NCBI GenBank assembly: GCA_027343665.1
Contig: DAHWKL010000002.1
Coordinates: forward strand, 235,386 to 299,385
Length of the DNA: 64,000 nucleotides
Reading direction: 5' to 3'
From: an archaeon
Lineage (GTDB): Archaea; Nanobdellota; Nanobdellia; Pacearchaeales; GW2011-AR1
The first letter of the stretch is position 1, and every line of letters begins with the position of its first letter. A program made the position numbers and the translations under genes. The notes under the pieces were generated by a model that searched no databases, was not told where the DNA came from, and saw nothing but the letters and a program-made list of their open reading frames with translations. This document shows positions 45,601 to 53,100 of this stretch, piece by piece.

Positions 45601-47979
45601 AATGGCAACGTTTAATTTACGCGCAACAGGAGTTGAAGTGTAACCTGCACCATCCGTGCATTGAACACTCCATGTATGAACTCCATTTGGGATATAAGTG
45701 CTGAAACTCTGATTGTTTGCATAAGCTATTGATGAATCAGTTTCATATATATTTCCATCGATGATGAGCGAGCAATTAGCAATAGTATCAAACCTATCTG
45801 AAACATTATAATAAAAAGTTGTCCCAAAAGGAGAGTTTGAATTGCTGTTGTTTGCAGGGGAAATTAAAGTTACATTTGGAGGGGTGGTATCAACAACAAA
45901 AGTGTAATTTTGAAGCGCGAAAGCTGGACCATTAGGAAAATCCCAGCATTGAACATTCCACTTATACACTCCGCTTGAATAATTTTTGGAAAAAGAATTT
46001 TGGGTTCCGTTCACGGGACTTAAGTCTGATGCCACAGATGAGAAAGTTCCTGAAGAGTTATCCCAAAGGGTACAGTTTTGAAGAATACCGTCAGAATTTG
46101 GGACATAATGAAAGGTAACATTATTTTTCCTTGAAACATAACTATCTTTGGGTGAAGTCAAATTGACAGATAAAGGACCCCCTGTTGTGTAAGTTACTGT
46201 AAGATTCGCGTAATCAATGTACAAATTTGCTGTACTAAATCTGCTCGCAGGAGGAGCCATTGTAACATTAAAGATAATTTTATCCAGTTGTGAAGGTGTA
46301 AGACTGCTTAAATTATGGCTCTCTGTAGATTTAGTAGTATGCCCCACACAATTGCTGTTAACTGTATTCCAACTTGACATCCCATCATCCGAATAAGATA
46401 TTGTACATCTTGATGGAGCAGTTCCACCTATGTAATAATTAAGATTAAGTATCGCTGAATTTATGACTGCTCCTGAAGGAACAAGACTTGAATTTGAGAG
46501 GTTTACGACTGCAAGAGCGCCGCCGCCACTGTTTGTACGAGCCCTAAGGACAGTTCCAAGATAAGTGCTGTCTATTGCCGAAATTTGAGAGCATGTGCAA
46601 GTCACAGAAGACCCATAGCTCAGGCATTGTATTGTTCCTGTACAAAATCCTCCAACTGTTTTTGAAGGGTCAACAGCAACATACCAAGGTCTTGGTTCCG
46701 AATAGTTATTCACTTCCAAAGGCCCGAGCTCATAAAGATAAGGCCAGACATATGGGACAGAATAATTATAACTGAGATTGGTATCACTTCCCACCACCTC
46801 CCATGTCAGGAATTTCGCATCTCCGTGAGTTGATATTTTTGCATGGGTATTGAATACTTTGAAAGACGAAGGTACAGATTCTGTTATGTTCATTCCACTG
46901 CCAACATAAGATCTGACTTCTATATTGACAGAAAAATTATTTTCTTTTGTTGGATCTATTTTACTTTCAGTGTGCCTTATAATCTCATAAGGAGGATTAT
47001 TATCTGCGAGAAATCCTGTCTCAAATCCGAGAACTTCTCCATCGACTAAGGTTTTTACATTTACCTTATAATTCCCCTCTTCACTCACAGGATAAACTGC
47101 ATAATAAAGACCGCAATCAAAACTGTCTCCACTGATATTTCCAATCTCACTTGTTAAATTTGAAGGATCTGTGACCGTTAAGGAAATCGGAGCTCCACAG
47201 ACCCCTTCTCCCTGCTTGTTAAGTACAACTATTTCAAAAGTCGCATTATCTCCCGTGCGGTAGGTACTTTTTAGAGTGTTGAGAGATATGAGCCCCCATA
47301 TGAAACTTTGGCTATAACTGCCAAACCAACCATCGACGATTGCGGTATATTCTCCGGGTTTTATCGCTCTTGATTTTTGTATATTAAGAGAGATATTATT
47401 CCCTGAATCATTCAGAGTAGTATTGAGATGGACTTCTTCTCCTAAGCTGTTATAGATGGATACCGTTGGGTTTGGCTCGATAAATCTGGCAAAGGATGAA
47501 AAAAGACCGTTACTTGAATTTCTTTGCATATTCAGACGCACATTTTCAGAAAGGGAAAAAGATCTTTGGGATTGACCTGATGGGATAAAGTTTGAATATG
47601 GATTCGAAAAAATTTCAGAAACTGAGACAGTCTTTGATACTTGTGGGACTGTGCTTTCAATTGATCCATTCGATGAATTTCCCACAACAGAAAAAAGATA
47701 AATATTTCCCCCAAAGATTATTTTATAATTTCCTGTCTGATTTGGCTCAAAAAGGAAAGAATTCGAATACTCCCTTATATACGAGGAAATCGGCGTTACT
47801 ATCTGGACTTTTATATTATCCCCCGGCAAATTGATTTTTATTCTATCCCCAAGATTATACTGACTTTTTAATATAGGAGTAGAAAGAATCGATGGAAGAA
47901 CGAGAAATATTAGAAGAACTAAAGCGAGAATTACTCCTATTTTAACAGCGCCTATCTTGTAAGCTCCAAATTTATTCAT
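36610..47979 (-). CDS. giant secreted surface protein 1 (about 3,790 aa): Ig-like repeats, DUF2341 modules, LamG-like module, CARDB-like domain
   Basis: N-terminal signal/TM (MNKFGAYKIGAVKIGVILALVLLIFLVL); repeated Ig-like W(S/T)VxCxDxxGN motifs; abundant NxS/T. ORF open to 48000 (TTG); ATG 47979 preferred. Confidence 0.9.
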   Translation of the reverse strand: MNKFGAYKIGAVKIGVILALVLLIFLVLPSILSTPILKSQYNLGDRIKINLPGDNIKVQIVTPISSYIREYSNSFLFEPNQTGNYKIIFGGNIYLFSVVGNSSNGSIESTVPQVSKTVSVSEIFSNPYSNFIPSGQSQRSFSLSENVRLNMQRNSSNGLFSSFARFIEPNPTVSIYNSLGEEVHLNTTLNDSGNNISLNIQKSRAIKPGEYTAIVDGWFGSYSQSFIWGLISLNTLKSTYRTGDNATFEIVVLNKQGEGVCGAPISLTVTDPSNLTSEIGNISGDSFDCGLYYAVYPVSEEGNYKVNVKTLVDGEVLGFETGFLADNNPPYEIIRHTESKIDPTKENNFSVNIEVRSYVGSGMNITESVPSSFKVFNTHAKISTHGDAKFLTWEVVGSDTNLSYNYSVPYVWPYLYELGPLEVNNYSEPRPWYVAVDPSKTVGGFCTGTIQCLSYGSSVTCTCSQISAIDSTYLGTVLRARTNSGGGALAVVNLSNSSLVPSGAVINSAILNLNYYIGGTAPSRCTISYSDDGMSSWNTVNSNCVGHTTKSTESHNLSSLTPSQLDKIIFNVTMAPPASRFSTANLYIDYANLTVTYTTGGPLSVNLTSPKDSYVSRKNNVTFHYVPNSDGILQNCTLWDNSSGTFSSVASDLSPVNGTQNSFSKNYSSGVYKWNVQCWDFPNGPAFALQNYTFVVDTTPPNVTLISPANNSNSNSPFGTTFYYNVSDRFDTIANCSLIIDGNIYETDSSIAYANNQSFSTYIPNGVHTWSVQCTDGAGYTSTPVARKLNVAISSNYIASPLYETGTSNYVSPANILLNKTRDVTENNAAISISGNRLSNIVNATSAFAGGGGLIIGAGTISFSAVAQANVSSFRAEAYLTWKLYVTNSTGDYLICQSGNDNTGGTAVSSTTKSTWTGSCTTSSRYIGATSKIKLVLDAYNYGRFGGGQTMRLTHYWDSTDNSYVSFGGGIYPVGSILTNLTYPRSDKTFNSGTNFNITCSVNCTTGQCPGTLVYAQYSTGTNSSWYNSNWGRRKLITIPSGKVTQNLVNFPVLINITDSDLHNYALSNGNDILFTDSQAHLLPYEIEYFNKSYTSSKAYLVAWVKMNLSASSNNYIWMYYNNSGSSSHANPSSVWSNGYKTVYHMNQINALDSLGSHNATSVGSISGTSGKIDGADNFNGASYLNTTYLQSSVTQYTISAWVKTTSASGVVVQDRGSGAGLSITLAIDPSCGSSGCTGAISGVPAVGVDSNAIWRGVGGNSSMTVNNGAWHYITGVFNSTSGQTLTASNFAIYIDGKNSSKVYSNQAGTPTSPLTGLSGTQIGHHAAWNQFYTGQIDELTISNVARSSAWINATYRNELNSSTFYSVGSVQTLQAYGLLWSNVSHSGNIILASGETNGHSLGTTTTSGSSTNFSLTAASSSSNVRCYATSYGSSSISPIMRKISTLVDTTPPNVTLISPANNSNVSSDYGVKFIFKATDNNYVKNCTLTLDSSKIYTNTSIVQGANTSFQTYVSPGSHTWSVKCYDLSGNFNQTGTRKVNVINSGLSFSSLWYETGTSNYVVPANIYLNTTRDGTENNAAISINGNSLSNIVNATSPYMGNNGAVIPAGTISFSAVAQANVSSFRAEAYLTWKLYVSNNTGNYLVCQSGNDNTGGTAVSSTTKSTWTGSCTTSSQIHLKPSDQLKLVLDAYNYGRFGGGQTMRLTHYWDSTDNSYVNVVGFSSLGNLNVDLTQPVVNQDISSGQEFNATCSLNCSIGICTNAHAYIQYNTSVLGWTNIGSSGNIVLSSGETNGHSLGNVGTIGNSTIFRLIGASSVSNIRCIASSDYSNATGTTTKKITIAADTIPPHVNLISPANNSHITSNYGVNFVFNATDNNRLANCSLFIDGANSYTNYSMIQGVPTKVNRYLSPGVHNWSVNCYDFAGNLNQTQTRTVNVSVPNLTFLPIFYETSGSNYASTANINLSNSRDATENNVAVSVPSGSLYKLVSAVSPYMGNNGALLGSGTISFSAVVQASTINSIYLTWKAYISNSTGDYLICQSGNDGTGGTRITSTTKTTWTGSCNNPSSVYLIPGDQIKLVIDAYNAGGSSIAVTHYWDNLDLSDLQFTSFNTIGNITTDLIYPKSDLYNVNVGTTFNVTCQVNCSIGTCYNTRAYVQYNLSSADWISVGSSGNIILNSGQTNPHNLGNLGAGTTSTNFTLKGNIASINNLRCMVISDHSSDIGSTTRKVGIVQGAEAPTASLVTPDNTWFNTTSPTLYYIPSDANNNLANSTLILNGLVDLTNQTPLRNAVTNNFTLSGLSQGYYNWSVNVTDTTNLKGSSSQRTFIVDTQKPLISLSSPSNNSNLYSSDVNFNFVSTDNLAPTMTCSLYLNGVKKGSSFNVDNGTLGSPGIGTWWNGSWKYREQFNLSVPSGSTPAGYQTKIILNSSNVGSDFSWSSECVNSNSSRIRFVNSYQNSTLPYWVQSCSVSGHNMTAWVKLDKILSPTGYSIYLYYGNPSASVYSNGTATFDYFDSGSSVSSWTIVGSAGQTATTGNPIPSYYAVSQSGDYMYKNVNLKPNETIMFDSMSNYLGNFFFLTNSAGAGQMFRTETRTGQSAGIASATSWTSWSAPSSCAHLTASTWYNIQINLGSTTAQSYINGISCGGAYTFTNNGGYIGLVGDAGGAAYTTWWDNLIVRKYSSVTPTYTTGSEKSGPFNVASVNLTGLSEGNYYWNVVCTDLAGNTNTSATRFFTILSTSPVVKLITSNMTSTNTGNITLLYNLTGSGIISSKLILNGAVNKSNQSHLVQGLNNFTLTNLANGYYTWTVNATNVFGLNGTAVKRTFIVDKTPPTVSLNLPANNSQFSTSSINFNFTATDNIYSKLLCNLTVGSHVDLNFSVNSGVLTNRLETGLQNGFTQWFVQCMDGAGNVGYSQLRNINISAKPKVSLLTANNTYFNTSSPVLFYNATSTTGLATCSLYINGNLNQSKSNPPNGVNNFTLSGFSQGYYNWYVKCTDTASVSAQTSTRRFGIDLFPPSITLYRPTYGSALTTEDVNFTFKVSDSFDPTLYCNLSVNSVNLLSNFSASSGFNVTKTIHFSSGGDEYWYVTCWDWANNENTSSLGYFKLSFPPTVNLTSPANNKWLNSSNVLLSYNVSDVTNSLVNSTLYLNDIFNKINQTPLVNNAINNFTLTSLSDGHYNWSVKATNALGLSTKTNDSYFTIDTHPPTVNLYSPNGTSVLTWNNVTFNFSARDNLATSLNCNLTLDGFPQFENFPAQNGTYTIKYDAVHNGNHTWSVTCNDPAGNTFTTSTINFTVQGVPRITLNSPPNNNITKYSNINFYYTPDDVFGISQCSLYIDGVFNQSSSSILNNQQNSFSVSGIHQGFHNWTVNCTDPDGNSGKPAPFDFTVDQTSPIISLNYPPNNSGVYYGTGSVILNWTARDPYDPFITCNVYVDGAVKVSNMLVSSGIPATKPVSLSQGYHGWNATCTDQVGNSNSSATYHFNFTYPDFVINASSIKFNVTSPGEGDPVGINVTTYNRGGADIKSVVIKVYDGNPISGGTLIGTKSISISKFSSNVSFYKWVAQIGTSSIYAVADPSNAYTEWNESNNQWSKNITVGSWQYLYGFINPISNYSLSNNLDAKLISWPANLFSGGNIFITSSGASVSWPSLVAIGRTTSGAVASPNDFSNIDTLLNMTGFNDSVYNLYTNAGVPKNTTSFLIYNTSINNVPVIDSINNSNFTTGILWDSSDDISHDGQFDIADKEDLVFASKIHPHTKGTYGIYDYEVRVPAKLRDYKFISSSGDIYVELD
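39932..40780 (-). repeat. DUF2341 module A of giant protein 1, near-identical in patches to 51587-52430
   Basis: Shared runs such as tagggtttcctgtcgttgctgtctgtcccgcagatccgacaatcgtccagcttgaaacacttgatccactgtc. Confidence 0.85.
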
Positions 47980-48118
47980 CTTCACCAATTTCCTTATCAA
48001 GAAGTTTTATAGCCTCCTCGACTATATGAGATTTATTTCTAAACTTTCCTTTTTTTGAGAGTTTATCCAGAATATTTATTGTCTTTTTATCAAAAGTAAA
48101 ACTCGCTCTTTCTTTCAT
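47972..48118 (-). CDS. 48-aa ribbon-helix-helix (CopG/Arc-like) protein (not in ORF track)
   Basis: MKERASFTFDKKTINILDKLSKKGKFRNKSHIVEEAIKLLDKEIGEDE; SD-like GAGGTGAT at 48121-48128; stop overlaps the ATG of the giant gene. Confidence 0.75.
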   Translation of the reverse strand: MKERASFTFDKKTINILDKLSKKGKFRNKSHIVEEAIKLLDKEIGEDE

Positions 48119-48213
48119 TAATCACCTCTTCACCCAGAAGATTAATAAGTAAGAAAGAGAAGATTTATAAATATTACTTAATATTATTAGATAATACAAA
48201 ATAATACTTTAAT

Positions 48214-48639
48214 ATGTCAATCACTTTTTTGAAGAAAAACGCTCCAGCAGGATTGAAGGTTCTGTCAGTTATTTATTATCTCGCAACACTGTTCTCAATA
48301 CTAATTTCAGTTCTTGCATTTACTAATTCGGGCCCTTTGAATAGCATTGTGAAAGCAGGAGCAGGACCTTCACTAAATGATGCTAATTTTGCATCTCTGG
48401 GTATAATTTTTTTTATTATGGCTGCCTTTTCATTCTTGGTAGCTCTTGGACTCCAAAACAAAAATAATATTGCAAGAATTGCCCTTATCGCATTCTCATG
48501 CTTGAATGTCATAGGCGGAATAATCTCCATAATTGAAGGATCTTACATAAGTTCAGTGAATTTGGCATTCAATGCTCTTGTTGCTTATTACCTTGTATTC
48601 AACAAAAAGGTAAGGGAAGAGTTCATTACTCCTCTTTAA
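48214..48639 (+). CDS. multi-TM membrane protein
   Basis: 141 aa, four hydrophobic segments, divergent from the RHH/giant gene. Confidence 0.65.
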   Translation: MSITFLKKNAPAGLKVLSVIYYLATLFSILISVLAFTNSGPLNSIVKAGAGPSLNDANFASLGIIFFIMAAFSFLVALGLQNKNNIARIALIAFSCLNVIGGIISIIEGSYISSVNLAFNALVAYYLVFNKKVREEFITPL

Positions 48640-50192
48640 GAGAATATTTTTCCGATTATTCTTCCCTGAATCCCAATAAGTTCCGCAAGATTTGTATCCA
48701 TAAGATTGTTCAACGATAAGAAGTCCCCTGGATTGAGAATAGAAGGAATTTTTATGTCTTTGTAATTTTTATTTACTATTGCAATCTCATTTCCTGTGAA
48801 AAATCCGCTGAAGTACATATTTTGACTGTCCTGACCAACGAAAGTTATATTTTGTTTTTGCCATCCATTGACAAAGCTCAATAATGAAATATCTGATGGA
48901 TTTGAAGAGCTGCTTTTTGGCACCTTGAATTCAATATAAGTCCTGTTCACATAATTTGGAGAACTGCTTGAAGTGACTGAATAACACCCCACAACTCCTT
49001 TGACAGAACTGCACACATTTCCGGAAATCAATCCAAAATGGGCATTATCCATTGCGGACTTGGGAAAAAACGCAAGTTTTTCGATGCTATAATTTCCACT
49101 CAAAACATAAGGTCTTCCGGGTGAAATAACTGGATAAGTCCCGCCGTAATATCCAAAATTCTTATGTGGCGGGACTCTTATCGGGACAAAATCAAAAAAA
49201 TTTCTGACTTTCACTTCTTCTGAATTTATATTTATCCCTCCGAGAGAAGAATAGAATTCGTAAGAATATGAAAGTGGCCACACAATATGGGGGGATACGA
49301 CAGTATAATTTTCATATATATTTCTTCCTGAGATGTTCCATATTATGACATTATAAGTTGAGTTATAACTCTGAACAGATCCTGTAGTATTAATGATTAG
49401 AAAATCCGAAGGAACATATTCTTCAAGTTGGAAATTTGATATGCTGTTTGAAAGGTTAAGAAAAATACTGACCGAAAAATTTTGATCCGGAGGGATCGTT
49501 GATTTTCCGCATCCATTGCATGTAAAACTCCTTTGAAAGGTAATCTTCTTCAGAAGAGCAAGATTTATATTTTGCGAGAAAACGAGATTACCAGAAGAGG
49601 CTGACAAATTCAACGAGTTCATCCCATAAGATAAATTTATTTTTCCTGAGAACGAAGTGCAGTTATCACAAAGAAGGATTTTTGAAGAATCATTGCTAAG
49701 AGTCACATGATTGTAAGGGCTGAGAAAAGAAGAATTAAGAAAAAGTGACGGAGTTGAAGAGATAATAAGACTCTGTATCGGGCTAAAAATATTTATTACT
49801 TTTTGGATCTGCATATCCGGGAAAAGATCGTAACCTTCTCCTGTAGTCACAATGGAAACTGGGCCAGCGACATAACCTGTCTGAGGAGAATATACTCCTG
49901 CATTAACAGTATCCCCTATTTTCCACGGAGTTGAAGAAGGAATTGCCTCTGCATCACAGCAATATTTATTTCCATCAGGTGAGACTTCACAGGCCGTAAA
50001 ATTCGATGGTGAAGACGGGTAAAAGATTTTTACCGGAAGCCATGCAGCAGAAACATTCTGAGGTGAATTAAGAACCTGTCCGCAAACAAAATGTGCGCTG
50101 ACAGGGTATGAAAGAGAAAAGACTATGATAAAAAGAAGCCCCATTAAGAATAATTTCTTTTCAGGAATCATAAGGTTTCCAAACTTTTTCAT
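48636..50192 (-). CDS. secreted surface protein, Cys-containing
   Basis: Signal peptide (LFLMGLLFIIVFSLSYPVSA), NxS/T-rich, CNGCGKS; between the two giant genes. Confidence 0.8.
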   Translation of the reverse strand: MKKFGNLMIPEKKLFLMGLLFIIVFSLSYPVSAHFVCGQVLNSPQNVSAAWLPVKIFYPSSPSNFTACEVSPDGNKYCCDAEAIPSSTPWKIGDTVNAGVYSPQTGYVAGPVSIVTTGEGYDLFPDMQIQKVINIFSPIQSLIISSTPSLFLNSSFLSPYNHVTLSNDSSKILLCDNCTSFSGKINLSYGMNSLNLSASSGNLVFSQNINLALLKKITFQRSFTCNGCGKSTIPPDQNFSVSIFLNLSNSISNFQLEEYVPSDFLIINTTGSVQSYNSTYNVIIWNISGRNIYENYTVVSPHIVWPLSYSYEFYSSLGGININSEEVKVRNFFDFVPIRVPPHKNFGYYGGTYPVISPGRPYVLSGNYSIEKLAFFPKSAMDNAHFGLISGNVCSSVKGVVGCYSVTSSSSPNYVNRTYIEFKVPKSSSSNPSDISLLSFVNGWQKQNITFVGQDSQNMYFSGFFTGNEIAIVNKNYKDIKIPSILNPGDFLSLNNLMDTNLAELIGIQGRIIGKIFS

Positions 50193-50195
50193 TTT

Positions 50196-53100
50196 TTAAA
50201 CCTGTGTCCAGTTGCCTGTAGAGACCACAGACACTTCATACCCCTCTGTTATCTTTATTGGGAAATTAGCTCCAAGATATATTGGACCAACAAGATGGAG
50301 ATAACCCTGTGACGATTGTGTTAAAGGATTCCATCTCGAAACAGTATCTGAAATGCTTATTCCTGTAAGAAGAGCTTTTGCATTTGATAAGGTAGTGTTA
50401 GCGTATATGGAGATCCAGTTCTCTCCAAAAGAAGTGGAATTCTTCACTAAATGTACATTAACGGGACTGTTGACAATTCCAACCCCACTCCAGTTCACAG
50501 ATCCTGGCGCTGAAGAGTTTATATTCACTTCATAACCTTGGCCTGTATTCAAGTTGAAATTGCAGTTTGTTCCAGTGCAAGAAGGATAATTAGGACATGA
50601 AAATTTGTTGCATGTGACTCTCTTTTGTATTGTGGCATTCCAAAGGTTGAATGAAGTCGCATTCGTGATGCTATAAAGCGTTTTGTTTGCATTTGTCAGA
50701 TAAGAGAAATTTACAGGGAAACCTATGAGATTACTCGTTCCTGTCGTATGTGAAAGTGTGTACACTATTGCTCCAAAATATTTGGAAGAGGAATTTCCAG
50801 AAACAGGATTTGCCGATTTCACAAAGTAAAATCTTGAAAGTTTTCCGGAGAAAGTCTTATCTGTATAATTTGTCTTAGTTGTGTTAGCTAAAGATATGAA
50901 CGGACCCTGCATGTTTGGAGAATAATAAACATTATAATAAGTTGTGTGATTGGTTTTGCTCCAGTAAAGGGTTATATTCCCTTTTCCATTTGTTTTTGTC
51001 TGAGTTATATTGACAAGTAAAGGTTTAGTGGGAGGGAAGTAAGCTGCAAAAGTATAATTTGTTGAATTCCATGCATAATCCCCATAACCATCATTGCACT
51101 TCACATTCCATTTATAGACTCCGTCATTGCTGAAATTTATTCCTGCAAAATTGGTTGTAACATTCGCAGGAACCGACAATAAGGTCTGGTTAAGAGCCCA
51201 ACTCCCGCTCCAGTTTCCCCATAGTTGACATGTGGAGAAACTTGAATCGCTTACTGAAAAACTGAACTTTGAGGCAGTATGGTTAGAGAATTTTGCATTC
51301 TTTGACGGATAGATTAATTTTATAGTTGGAGGAGCTACCGTTATTATTGTGATATTTCTTGCGTTCGATATATTTGAAACGCTCTGGTTTTTTGTAAGAT
51401 TCCCGAATGCAAAGAATTTGTAAGTTTCTGGGTAACCAGTGGCATTCACAAAAAAAGTCAATAGTTGACTTTGGCTCACATTAAGACTGTTTGTCAAAAT
51501 GGGGTTTGCATTTGCATAGAAGGGCTTTGCACCAACTGAAGTGCTTATTATAGTTTTGGGAATAATCTCTTCCGCTCCCGTATTATAACTCGGAGTCACA
51601 GATGAATATTTTCTAACAATTAAATTATCCCACCACGTCGTGTAAGCTGATCCTAAAGCATCACCCACAAGTCCAATATAACCTCCATTGTTTGTGAAAG
51701 TATAAGCTCCTCCACATGATATTCCGTTGACATAGCTTTGAGCTGTTGTAGAACCTAAATTAATCTGTATATTATACCATGTGTTCGTCGAAAGTGCAGA
51801 ACATGCTGTCGGTGCTGTCCATGCTGTCCACGAAGTTGTCGAAGTGAGTCCTGCACTTTGCCCTGACCTTGTTTCGGTCCTGAACATCTGGCCTGCACCC
51901 GCTGCATTAGTAAGGAAAAACAAATTTCCAAGACCATTTGACATTGAATCAAACATTATCGTTTCATTGGGTTTAAGATTTATGTTTTTATACATGTAAT
52001 TTCCATTCTGAGAAACTGCATAATAACTTGGAGTAGGGTTTCCTGTCGTTGCTGTCTGTCCCGCAGATCCGACAATCGTCCAGCTTGAAACACTTGATCC
52101 ACTGTCAAAATAATCAAATGTCGCTGTCCCATTTGAATAAACGGAAGCCGATGGATTTCCATAATATAGGTAGATAGGATAACCCGTCGTATTCAAAATC
52201 TTGTCAAGTTTGACCCAAAGGATCATAGTTTTTCCGGAGGACGAACAACTTTGAACCCAATAAGGCAGCGTCGAATTTTGGTATGAATTCACAAATCTTA
52301 TCCTGGAAGAATTAGAATTGACACACTCGCTTGACCAACTGAAATCAGATCCGACATTGCTTGAGTTTAAGATCATCTTTGTCTGATATCCTGCAGGTGT
52401 TGATCCTGAAGGGACAGAGATATTGAACCTTTGCCTAAACTCCCAATCCCTGTTCCACCAGTTAGTTGAAGGGTCAAGAGTTACATTTACCTGACCACAG
52501 TCGGAAACAAGGCAGGTAACATTCACACTAAAATTGAATTTGGAATTATGAAGGATATTTTCATTTTTCAATGGATAAGTCACATTGAGGAGAATAGTAG
52601 GATATGAAACATTGAAAGGGACACTTAAACTGCTATTAATATTCCCCGCAGTATCATTGCATGAGAATTTTGCAGTATAAGTTCCGGGGGCGGGGGAAAA
52701 TGAATATCCAAAAGATGTACTTGAGAGTTTATCCATTGTATAATTAGTCATCCAACTGTTTATGCTTAGATTGCATCCTCCGAGATTCTCATTGCCTGAA
52801 ATGTTAAAATTTATTTTGGAAGGATAATAAGTCTTAGTGACTGGAGATGAGACTGTCAGATGAGGAGGAGTCGTATCAACGGTGAAGTAGACGAATGCAT
52901 AAGCTTGGCCTCCCGCAGAATTATTAGCATAAACTCTCCAGTCATTCTGACCTTCGTGGCTGGTGAGTCCGGTAAGATTCTGATTACAAGAAGTTGTTAT
53001 ATTGGTCGCGCCTCCATTAAGACTGTACCAACAGGAATCAAGACTTTGTGCGGTCGCAGAAAAATTCATCTGAGTCACATTATGAGCATAAGTTAGGTTC

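Noticed and set aside
36944-47834. Multiple + strand ORFs (60-80 aa) within the giant gene 1
   Set aside because: Antisense shadows of the repetitive CDS; repeated sequences reproduce them.
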